A stretch of 6,995 bases of DNA, taken from assembly GCA_004295885.1 (NCBI GenBank), contig SEDG01000136.1, positions 1 to 6,995 of the forward strand. Direction: 5' to 3'. This DNA is from Pedobacter sp. Lineage in GTDB: Bacteria > Bacteroidota > Bacteroidia > Sphingobacteriales > Sphingobacteriaceae. Both the position numbers and the translations under genes were made by a program. Shown here one piece after another: positions 1 to 5,308 of the stretch; position 1 is the stretch's first letter, and every line of letters starts with the position of its first letter. Under the pieces are notes generated by a model. It was not told the origin of the DNA. It worked only from the letters and a program-made list of their open reading frames with translations, and made no database searches.

Positions 1-797
1 TCACTTCCTTCTAGCCAGCTATTGATATTCGCAGCGGTTTCAATTTGCCCTTGATGCGGTCTAATGATATGGCTTAAAGTTAAAAATGGGTCAATTCTGC
101 AATCAAATGCATCTATAGAAATTGAAGCAATTGCATCGGCCCAAGCCGAAAACCGATCAGCTTTTAGCAAACAGAAAGCACCGTAAGCACTCATAAACTG
201 AGTTCCGTTTATCAAGGCTAAACCTTCTTTGCTTTGTAGCGTTAAACTTTGCCAACCTAAATTTTGATAAAGCTGCTTCGTGGTTATTTTATTGCATTGA
301 TAACAAACTTCACCTTCGCCAATTAAAGGTAACGCCAAATGAGCAAGTGGTGCTAAATCGCCAGATGCACCTAATGAACCTTGCGTATAAATTACTGGTA
401 AAATATCGTGGTTGTAAAAGTCTACCAATCGTTGTACAGTTGGTAAGGCAATCGCTGAATGACCATAACTTAGCGATTGTATCTTTAGCAAAAGCATTAG
501 CTTCACAATCTCATTTGGCACTTCCTGTCCTGTGCCACAAGCGTGAGATAACAATAAATTATGTTGAAGTTGAGTTAGGTTTTCTGCCTCAATTTTCACG
601 TTTTGTAAATAGCCAAACCCAGTATTGATACCGTAAATAGGTTCTTCGTTATTGCTTAATTTATCATCTAGGTATTTTCTGCATTTTTCAATGCGTTCTA
701 TTGCTTGAATAGATAATTTTATAGTTGAATTTTCTTCAATTATCTGCTCAATAGTGGTCAATGATAATTGGCCAGAGCCGATTTCGTAAACTGTCAT
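1..797 (-). CDS. hutH: Histidine ammonia-lyase (HutH), N-terminal 265 residues; 3' end beyond the left edge
   Basis: This enzyme removes ammonia from L-histidine to give trans-urocanate, the first step of cytoplasmic histidine degradation. The minus-strand frame is open from the ATG at 797 to the window edge and gives 265 residues, about half of the usual 500 or so. The electrophilic MIO cofactor comes from Ala144-Ser145-Gly146 in the context GSLGASGDLAPLAHL, almost the same position as 142-144 in Pseudomonas HutH. Other active-site landmarks are present: Tyr55 in YGINTGFG, His85 in SHACGTG and Asn197 in NGTQ. The SHACGTG context favours histidine rather than phenylalanine or tyrosine as substrate. 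The start is supported by a -7 promoter box 19 nt upstream and by the family-typical N-terminus. The gene is divergent from a secreted hydrolase, and any other hut genes would lie to the left, outside the window. The reading is intact, with no frameshift seen. Confidence 0.96.
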   Translation of the reverse strand, partial: MTVYEIGSGQLSLTTIEQIIEENSTIKLSIQAIERIEKCRKYLDDKLSNNEEPIYGINTGFGYLQNVKIEAENLTQLQHNLLLSHACGTGQEVPNEIVKLMLLLKIQSLSYGHSAIALPTVQRLVDFYNHDILPVIYTQGSLGASGDLAPLAHLALPLIGEGEVCYQCNKITTKQLYQNLGWQSLTLQSKEGLALINGTQFMSAYGAFCLLKADRFSAWADAIASISIDAFDCRIDPFLTLSHIIRPHQGQIETAANINSWLEGS

Positions 798-816
798 GGA
801 TTTCTATTTGGTGCCG

Positions 817-824
817 CAAAAGTA
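817..824 (-). promoter_or_regulatory. Bacteroidota -7 promoter box for hutH
   Basis: On the minus strand the sequence is TACTTTTG, a perfect match to the TAnnTTTG -7 consensus of the Bacteroidota primary sigma factor. Nineteen bases separate it from the hutH ATG, which implies a 5' leader of roughly 12-16 nt. The -33 element is weak: TTGTG lies 21 nt upstream, slightly further than ideal. No operator for a HutC-type repressor is evident. Confidence 0.65.
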
Positions 825-892
825 TAAATAATGGTTTAAATTTAACACAATCAAGGCTAATCATTGTTTTTCTTTTATCAACGTTTAATCAT

Positions 893-1876
893 ATGAAGCC
901 ATATTTTTTAGCCCTAATCCTAATGTTTTTCGGCATTTCTGTTAACGCTCAAAAACAAGATACTTTGTCTATCACCTTAGAAAGTGTAAAATATGCATAC
1001 TCAATTAGGTATTTCAACATTCAAACCGAAGGCCAAGATTTAAAAATGGCTTATATGGATGTAGCGCCAACTGCAACCGCAAATGGAAGAACCGTTATCT
1101 TATTTCACGGTAAAAACTTTGGCGGTTATTATTGGACAAACGTGATTAAGACTTTAGCCGCAGGAGGTTTCAGAGTTATTGTACCCGATCAAATTGGCTT
1201 CGGTAAATCTTCAAAGGCTTTTATACATTACAGTTTCCATCAAATGGCAAAATGGAATCAACAATTGTTGGATACTTTGGGCGTTCAAAAAGCGACAGTT
1301 ATGGGCCATTCGATGGGGGGTATGTTAGCTACTCGATTTGCCTTAATGTTTCCAGAAAGAACTGAAAAATTATTTTTAGAAAATCCCATTGGATTAGAAG
1401 ATTACAAAGCTTTTCTGCCTTACACCAACACAGAGCAACAGTATAATACAGAGTTGAAAGCCACCTCAGAAAGTATTAAAAAATATTATCAAACTTCTTA
1501 TTTCACAAAGTGGAAACCCGAATATGATGAGTTGGTTCGTATTGCTGCGGGACCTACTTTTAGCTCAGATTTTCCTCGATATGCAAAAGTTGCTGCAATG
1601 ACATTTACGATGATTCTAGAACAGCCTGTGGTTTATGAATTTGCAAATTTAAAAGTTCCAACAGTTTTGTTTATCGGCAAGGAAGATAAAACCATTGTTG
1701 GTAAAGCATTGTTAAGCCCAACAGAACAAGCCAAACACGGGCAGTATAAAGTTTTAGGGAAAGAAACAGCAGCAAAGATTCCGAATGCAAAACTGATAGA
1801 TTTTGAAAACTGTGGGCATATTCCTCATCTAGAAGTACCAAATGAGTTTTTAGCAGCGCTGATGAAGAGCCTATGA
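893..1876 (+). CDS. Secreted alpha/beta-fold hydrolase
   Basis: This is a 327-residue serine hydrolase of the alpha/beta-fold superfamily, probably exported to the periplasm. Residues 1-19 form a signal peptide: a lysine, a hydrophobic core, then a likely cleavage after VNA19 before QKQ. A longer reading from 761 is possible, but its extra 44 residues overlap hutH and its promoter and would bury the signal peptide, so the ATG at 893 was chosen. The fold landmarks are in order: the oxyanion-hole segment LFHGKNFGG (70-78), PDQIGFGKS (98-106), the nucleophile elbow GHSMGG with Ser140, the acid Asp265 in FIGKEDKTI, and His309 in NCGHIPHLE. The catalytic triad is therefore complete. A cap region lies roughly between residues 165 and 245. 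The substrate cannot be told from sequence; esterase, proline iminopeptidase-like or epoxide hydrolase-like activities all share this pattern. It faces hutH divergently and converges on the oxidoreductase, with no clear operon partner. Confidence 0.9.
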   Translation: MKPYFLALILMFFGISVNAQKQDTLSITLESVKYAYSIRYFNIQTEGQDLKMAYMDVAPTATANGRTVILFHGKNFGGYYWTNVIKTLAAGGFRVIVPDQIGFGKSSKAFIHYSFHQMAKWNQQLLDTLGVQKATVMGHSMGGMLATRFALMFPERTEKLFLENPIGLEDYKAFLPYTNTEQQYNTELKATSESIKKYYQTSYFTKWKPEYDELVRIAAGPTFSSDFPRYAKVAAMTFTMILEQPVVYEFANLKVPTVLFIGKEDKTIVGKALLSPTEQAKHGQYKVLGKETAAKIPNAKLIDFENCGHIPHLEVPNEFLAALMKSL

Positions 1877-1880
1877 TATT

Positions 1881-1942
1881 GTCAGTCTGAGCTTGTCGAA
1901 GACCCTTGATAAAAAAATTGTCCATCGACAGGCTCAGGTGAC
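1881..1942. repeat. Imperfect long inverted repeat (hairpin), probable terminator of the hydrolase gene
   Basis: The arms 1881-1899 and 1925-1942 pair as 4 bp, a small bulge, then 13 bp including one G-U pair. The core of the left arm is CTGAGCTTGTCGA. The element starts 4 nt after the hydrolase stop codon, and a T6 run follows at 1946-1951, so it could end transcription from the left. The sequence resembles the CTGAGCTTGTCGAAG palindromes I recall as dispersed intergenic repeats in Bacteroidota genomes. That recollection could not be tested here. Confidence 0.7.
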
Positions 1943-1954
1943 ATCTTTTTTGTT

Positions 1955-1977
1955 AGTCGAGATTTGTAATCTCGACT
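1955..1977. repeat. Perfect 10-bp palindrome with a 3-nt loop (REP-like)
   Basis: The left arm AGTCGAGATT (1955-1964) and right arm AATCTCGACT (1968-1977) are exact reverse complements around the loop TGT. The palindrome lies in the convergent gap between two genes and probably belongs to a REP-like family. Its central 11 bases recur in the next palindrome. Confidence 0.8.
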
Positions 1978-1985
1978 TTAATTAC

Positions 1986-2004
1986 TGCGGATTTTTAATC
2001 CACA
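1986..2004. repeat. Second REP-like palindrome abutting the oxidoreductase stop codon
   Basis: The arms TGCGGATT (1986-1993) and AATCCACA (1997-2004) pair at 7 of 8 positions around a TTT loop. The centre GATTTTTAATC differs at one base from GATTTGTAATC in the preceding palindrome, 29 bp away. It ends 3 nt before the oxidoreductase stop codon on the opposite strand and may act as part of a bidirectional terminator. Confidence 0.65.
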
Positions 2005-2007
2005 AGT

Positions 2008-3021
2008 TCAGCTTTGCAATATTTCCAATTGCGTTAAAATATCTTCTTCAGTAATGGGATAAGGTTTATCGTTAACGATATTTTGATAAACTGCTTCAAA
2101 TATCCCAGGATAATCTCCTTTTTCTGAGGCTATAAATTCTGTAGCTCTTCCACCGTCGTCAGTTACCAAAGTTAATTTTCCAGCATCGGCTGGATTTTCT
2201 ATTCCATAACCTTCTTCAGTTGGTTTCATTCCTTTTAGCAATTGCGCTTCTTGGACATCTGCATGGTTTTTACTAAATGAACCCATCATTCCATTTACCA
2301 CAAATGCCGATTGAATATCTGCTACCAGCATACTGGCTGTAAGAAACACGTTTAGTTCATTCGGATAAGTTAATTGGATAGCAAAATAATCATCCACCTT
2401 TGTGTTAATACGATTTTTGCTCAGTATTTTATTGAATTTTTCTGGCTTACCAAATAACGCAATAGCTTGGTCTAATAAATGTGGGCCTAAATCGTACTGC
2501 AAACCAGTTGCTTCTACTAATTCTTCCTTAAAAGCTTTCGGACTTATCTCATTCCTGTATCTATCGTAACGAAAATGAACTTCGACTAACTTGCCTAATT
2601 TGCCACTTTCAATTACTTTTTTTACTGCATTGAACCCACTGTCGTATCTTCTGTTTTGATAAACTAAAGCTTTTTTACCTACGCTTTGAGCTAAGGCGAA
2701 TAATTCTTTAGCTTGGTCTGTTGTAGCTGTAAATGGTTTTTCTACTAAAATGTGCTTGCCAGCTGTTAAAGCCTGCTTGGCATATTCATAATGTTTATTG
2801 TTTGGGGTGTTGATGATGACCAAATCAATATCCTCATCATTAATCAATTCATCAACACTGTTGTAACTTATAATTTCTGGATAATCATCTTGAGCGATTT
2901 TGCGATTTCGTTCTACAATACCTTTTAAATTAAAACCTGAATGCGTACTTACAAATGGAGCGTGAAATACTTTGCCAGACATGCCATAAGCCAATAGGCC
3001 AGTGTTGATTTTACTGTTCAT
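2008..3021 (-). CDS. Gfo/Idh/MocA-family NAD(P)-dependent oxidoreductase
   Basis: This 337-residue cytoplasmic dehydrogenase probably oxidises a sugar or cyclitol using NAD(P). The N-terminal Rossmann domain (about 5-120) opens with INTGLLAYGMSGKVFHAPF, where the first glycine of the usual GxGxxG is Ala11. The family hallmark EKP follows at 94-96, with Lys95 the expected catalytic or cofactor-binding lysine. The C-terminal substrate domain carries YDLGPHLLDQA, giving the Asp177 and His181 pair typical of the family. The overall pattern is like E. coli YdgJ and Bacillus IolW, an NADP-dependent scyllo-inositol dehydrogenase, but the substrate is not determined by these motifs. The start at 3021 leaves only four residues before the first beta-strand and lies just after a -7 promoter box. 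The protein ends soon after ITEEDILTQLEILQS, perhaps about ten residues shorter than YdgJ-like relatives, right where a palindrome begins. It is monocistronic, with no inositol genes nearby. Confidence 0.92.
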   Translation of the reverse strand: MNSKINTGLLAYGMSGKVFHAPFVSTHSGFNLKGIVERNRKIAQDDYPEIISYNSVDELINDEDIDLVIINTPNNKHYEYAKQALTAGKHILVEKPFTATTDQAKELFALAQSVGKKALVYQNRRYDSGFNAVKKVIESGKLGKLVEVHFRYDRYRNEISPKAFKEELVEATGLQYDLGPHLLDQAIALFGKPEKFNKILSKNRINTKVDDYFAIQLTYPNELNVFLTASMLVADIQSAFVVNGMMGSFSKNHADVQEAQLLKGMKPTEEGYGIENPADAGKLTLVTDDGGRATEFIASEKGDYPGIFEAVYQNIVNDKPYPITEEDILTQLEILQS

Positions 3022-3025
3022 AACA

Positions 3026-3033
3026 CAAAGCTA
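3026..3033 (-). promoter_or_regulatory. -7 box for the oxidoreductase gene, implying a leaderless mRNA
   Basis: The minus strand reads TAGCTTTG, a perfect TAnnTTTG match. Only four bases (TGTT) separate it from the ATG at 3021, so transcription would start at or within a few bases of the start codon. No convincing -33 TTTG is visible at the usual distance. Confidence 0.6.
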
Positions 3034-3075
3034 AAAATTTGACTTATATGTGCATTAAACTGTTTGTCATAAAAG

Positions 3076-3083
3076 TATATTTG
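3076..3083 (+). promoter_or_regulatory. -7 box for the small conserved gene, implying a leaderless mRNA
   Basis: The plus strand reads TATATTTG, a perfect TAnnTTTG match. Four bases (TACC) separate it from the ATG at 3088, mirroring the arrangement on the opposite strand. The -33 element is not clear; TTTG at 3062-3065 is too close to serve. Confidence 0.6.
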
Positions 3084-3087
3084 TACC

Positions 3088-3432
3088 ATGAAGCCAGCAG
3101 AGATAAACGCTAAATGGAAAGAATTACAGACTAAAATTTCTGAAGACTTTGATTCTGATACGCCAGATTTGAAAGTGATTCTGTTTCTAATCGGCGTTCA
3201 AGAGTTAGGCAAAGGTCCTGGTAAATACAGTAAAAGACAAAAAGAAGAGTTAATGCATATTGCGACTTGCCGCTTGTTAAGTGAAATGGGTTTTTACGAA
3301 TTGGAAGGGTTGGACCAAGATGGGTGGCCACATTGGAAGTTGGTAAAACCAGTTCCGTCTTACGCTTTAATGGAGCAAGAATTATTGCTTAAAGGATTGG
3401 CAATAGCTTATTTCGAGGATATTTATTCTTAG
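3088..3432 (+). CDS. Small conserved protein of unknown function (114 residues)
   Basis: I do not recognise a function. The protein is soluble, with no signal peptide or membrane segment, and probably largely helical. Its core reads VILFLIGVQELG (30-41), a Lys/Arg/Glu-rich stretch PGKYSKRQKEEL (44-55), an alpha-helical MHIATCRLL (56-64), and an unusual aromatic patch GLDQDGWPHWKLVKP (74-88). The last part, LMEQELLLKGLAIAYFEDI, looks like an amphipathic helix. Similar VILFLIGVQELG...DGWPHW proteins occur, as far as I recall, across Bacteroidota as a single short conserved family. The start at 3088 is the only ATG near the promoter and has a -7 box 4 nt before it. The gene is divergent from the oxidoreductase and has no downstream partner on the same strand. 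Natural codon use and conserved-looking motifs argue that it is real. Confidence 0.85.
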   Translation: MKPAEINAKWKELQTKISEDFDSDTPDLKVILFLIGVQELGKGPGKYSKRQKEELMHIATCRLLSEMGFYELEGLDQDGWPHWKLVKPVPSYALMEQELLLKGLAIAYFEDIYS

Positions 3433-3444
3433 CCAAATCATTTT

Positions 3445-3562
3445 ACCACCTAAGAAACCTAAGCACACCTTAACGAAATTAAAAATTAAGATATTAGGAA
3501 GAATTTAATTTCTCTTAACTATTTAATAAAGATGATTTGCGTTCTTTGCCTCTTTTGTGGTT
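3445..3562. repeat. Quasi-palindromic intergenic element with 9-bp periodic ends
   Basis: The right end holds three consecutive 9-bp units each starting TTTG: TTTGCGTTC (3536-3544), TTTGCCTCT (3545-3553) and TTTGTGGTT (3554-3562). The left end holds CCACCTAAG (3446-3454), AAACCTAAG (3455-3463) and a degenerate 10-base copy CACACCTTAA (3464-3473). The outer edges are complementary, ACCAC at 3445-3449 with GTGGT at 3557-3561. Inside, GAAATTAAA (3475-3483) pairs exactly with TTTAATTTC (3504-3512). No reading frame explains this. It occupies most of the convergent gap between the small conserved gene and the OmpA-like gene. Confidence 0.6.
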
Positions 3563-3574
3563 ATCTTCATTATT

Positions 3575-3611
3575 AAAAAACCCTGAAGCAAATTAATGCA
3601 ACAGGGCTTTT
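3575..3611 (-). terminator. Rho-independent terminator of the OmpA-like gene, probably bidirectional
   Basis: On the minus strand CCCTG (3606-3602) pairs with CAGGG (3585-3581), extended inward by 3 bp across a 2x2 internal loop (GCA 3588-3590 with TGC 3597-3599), with a 6-nt loop. A run of six T follows on the minus strand (3580-3575). On the plus strand the same hairpin is followed by TTTT (3608-3611), so it may also stop transcription of the upstream convergent gene. Confidence 0.75.
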
Positions 3612-3639
3612 AAGTTTATATAGGTAAATATAAATTTTA

Positions 3640-4320
3640 TTATTTGCCTTGAGCGGCAGCTTCTTTTTTCAATTGGTCGTTTGCAACGATTACAATCTCA
3701 ACCCTACGGTTTAGAGCTCTACCAGCATCAGTAGCATTATCGCCAATTGGCTCTGCAAAACCTTTACCGACAGTAATTAAACGTGAAGCTGGAACTCCTT
3801 GAGAAACTGCATAAGCTTTAACAGCAGCAGCTCTTTTCTGAGAAAGCGTCATGTTATATTCTTCTGTACCACGGCTATCAGTATGTCCGATAACTTTAAT
3901 GTCGGTACCTGGATATTGATTTAATGAAGTAGCTAAAGATTGAATGTTAGTTTTAGCGGCATCTTTTAAAGCAAATTTATCGAAGTCGAACAAAATACCA
4001 CTGTCAAATTTAACGATGATACCTTCGCCTTCGCGGATTACCTCTGCATTTGGAATTGCATTTTGAATCTCAGCAGCTTGTTTATCCATTCTTTTACCAA
4101 TGAAACCACCAGCAGTACCACCAACAGCGGCACCAATAATTGCACCTACTGCAGTATTACCTGCTTTTTTACCGATTATACCACCAATTACACCACCTGC
4201 AGCAGCACCAATACCAGCACCCTTTTGAGTGTTTGTTAAACTATCACAACCTTGAAATGTCATTGCTCCTACTGAAAGGGCAATACCTAATGTTGCTATT
4301 TTGAATTTTGAAGTCATCAT
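3640..4320 (-). CDS. OmpA-family (YiaD-like) glycine-zipper lipoprotein
   Basis: This 226-residue envelope protein probably ties a membrane to the cell wall. Residues 1-24 form a lipoprotein signal ending FQG before Cys25, the expected lipidation site. A glycine-zipper stretch follows (about 34-76: repeated GxxxG patterns such as GAGIGAAAGGVIGGIIGKKAG), then a C-terminal OmpA domain (about 100-212). The OmpA domain shows VKFDSGILFDFDKFAL, GHTDSRG and LNRRVEIVI. Asp148 in GHTDSRG and Arg163 in LSQKRAAAV have the same 15-residue spacing as the Asp/Arg pair that binds diaminopimelate in peptidoglycan in Acinetobacter OmpA. Two ATG codons are adjacent, 4320 and 4317, and either could start translation. 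The gene is monocistronic, with its own promoter upstream and terminator downstream. The order glycine zipper then OmpA domain is that of E. coli YiaD. Which membrane it sits in is not shown by the sequence, since the +2 Asp rule from E. coli may not apply in Bacteroidota. Confidence 0.93.
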   Translation of the reverse strand: MMTSKFKIATLGIALSVGAMTFQGCDSLTNTQKGAGIGAAAGGVIGGIIGKKAGNTAVGAIIGAAVGGTAGGFIGKRMDKQAAEIQNAIPNAEVIREGEGIIVKFDSGILFDFDKFALKDAAKTNIQSLATSLNQYPGTDIKVIGHTDSRGTEEYNMTLSQKRAAAVKAYAVSQGVPASRLITVGKGFAEPIGDNATDAGRALNRRVEIVIVANDQLKKEAAAQGK

Positions 4321-4354
4321 TTTATTACAATTTAATTTAGTAATAAGCGTTATT

Positions 4355-4383
4355 CAAACCTAATGCCAAGAAAGGGGACCAAA
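4355..4383 (-). promoter_or_regulatory. Promoter of the OmpA-like lipoprotein gene
   Basis: On the minus strand TTTG (4383-4380) and TAGGTTTG (4362-4355) are separated by 17 bases, matching the Bacteroidota -33/-7 pattern. The -7 box is a perfect TAnnTTTG. The start codon lies 34 nt downstream of the box, predicting an AT-rich leader of about 30 nt without a Shine-Dalgarno sequence. It is the best-formed promoter in the window. Confidence 0.7.
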
Positions 4384-4557
4384 TAGTTAATTGCGCTAGA
4401 AAACCTCGTTTTTTACTGTTTTACAATGTTTTAAATAGCTGATTAATATTAATTACGTTTCAATAAATTAAAAAAAATGGCCAATCTAATACCTCAAATT
4501 GGGTATAAGAATGACCATAATTCTATACATAAGCGGAGTTCAGGTTAGAAGTTAATT

Positions 4558-4598
4558 GTTACCGGTCTGGGTAAGCTAGTAAACACATAACCCGTAAC
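4558..4598. repeat. Weak inverted repeat downstream of the ABC ATPase gene
   Basis: GTTACCGG (4558-4565) pairs with CCCGTAAC (4591-4598) at 7 of 8 positions around a 25-nt loop. It lies 12 nt past the ATPase stop codon, but no T run follows on the minus strand, so it is a doubtful terminator. The rest of the AT-rich gap 4384-4557 shows no gene, RNA or clear repeat. Confidence 0.3.
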
Positions 4599-4609
4599 TC
4601 AAAACATAT

Positions 4610-5305
4610 TTACTCCGCAAAATAAGCTTCTAATTCCTTCAACGTGTTTTCATCAGTATGGAAATCCTTGATGATTAATCCTTTTTCTAAAAGAATAATC
4701 CTATCACAAACATCGGTTACATGGTTTAAATCATGACTAGAAATTAAAGTAGTTAAACGATGTGTAGCTTTTAAAGACTTGATCAAAGTCTTTAATCTAA
4801 TTTGTGTAGTCGGGTCCAAATTTGCAAAAGGTTCATCCAATACCAAAAGCTCAGGTTTTTGCATTAATGCAGCAGCAATGCCAACTTTGTTCTGGTTTCC
4901 TTTAGAGAAATCTCTGATATATTTACCTCGATTTAAAATTTCGCCGTTAAAAAACTCATCGTATTGTTTCAAGTAATCAGAAACATCAGCTACACTTAAA
5001 TTATGTAAACCACCAATAAAAATGAAATACTCTTCTGGTGTTAAATAATCTATCAAAAAGCCTTCATCTAAATAAGAAGCTGTGTAGTCTTTCCAATGGT
5101 CGTTATTAGCTACATTTTGGTCTTTTGATAAAACTTCGCCGCTATCGGGTCTAATTAAATCAAGCAACATTCTAAACATGGTCGTTTTTCCAGCGCCATT
5201 ATTGCCTACTAAACCAACAGTTTCGCCTGCACGAATGTTCAGGCTTTTAATGTCAACTACAGTGCGACCACCGTATGATTTTTGTAATTGTCTAATCTCT
5301 AACAT
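4610..5305 (-). CDS. ABC transporter ATP-binding protein
   Basis: This 231-residue subunit hydrolyses ATP on the cytoplasmic face to drive the permease encoded immediately upstream. The Walker A motif is GNNGAGKTT (34-42), the signature region is FSKGNQNKV (133-141), Walker B is LLVLDEP (153-159) with catalytic Glu158, the D-loop is NLDP (162-165), and the switch histidine is His191 in SSHD. The signature departs from LSGGQ (FSKGN), and the Q-loop glutamine is absent: the corresponding stretch reads SYLDEGFLIDYLTPEEYF (77-94). The size and architecture match ABC-2-type exporters, so export of an unknown substrate or a role in membrane stress or gliding-type transport is more likely than nutrient import. 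The ATG at 5305 follows the permease stop codon by only 3 nt, so the two are probably translated together. The transcript ends in the AT-rich gap below 4610, without a strong terminator. Confidence 0.93.
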   Translation of the reverse strand: MLEIRQLQKSYGGRTVVDIKSLNIRAGETVGLVGNNGAGKTTMFRMLLDLIRPDSGEVLSKDQNVANNDHWKDYTASYLDEGFLIDYLTPEEYFIFIGGLHNLSVADVSDYLKQYDEFFNGEILNRGKYIRDFSKGNQNKVGIAAALMQKPELLVLDEPFANLDPTTQIRLKTLIKSLKATHRLTTLISSHDLNHVTDVCDRIILLEKGLIIKDFHTDENTLKELEAYFAE

Positions 5306-5308
5306 ATT

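Noticed and set aside
347..628. Plus-strand reading frame of 93 residues
   Set aside because: It is antisense to well-conserved hutH coding, including the MIO region, and has no recognisable features.
761..892. 44-residue N-terminal extension of the alpha/beta hydrolase
   Set aside because: It overlaps the hutH coding start and promoter and would place the signal peptide internally; the ATG at 893 gives a normal signal peptide.
1671..1925. Minus-strand 84-residue reading frame starting in the hairpin repeat
   Set aside because: It is antisense to the hydrolase, and its first residues are simply the translation of the palindromic repeat.
3131..3331. Minus-strand 66-residue reading frame
   Set aside because: It is antisense to the small conserved gene, with no promoter or motif of its own.
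3445..3562. CRISPR-like array
   Set aside because: The units are 9 bp, degenerate and have no spacers; this is a periodic repeat, not a CRISPR array.
4384..4557. Possible riboswitch or small RNA upstream of the OmpA-like gene
   Set aside because: It lies upstream of the predicted promoter, is AT-rich, and shows only a 5-bp chance inverted repeat (ATACC/GGTAT at 4489-4506).
4779..4976. Plus-strand 65-residue reading frame
   Set aside because: It is the shadow of the ABC ATPase signature and Walker B region.
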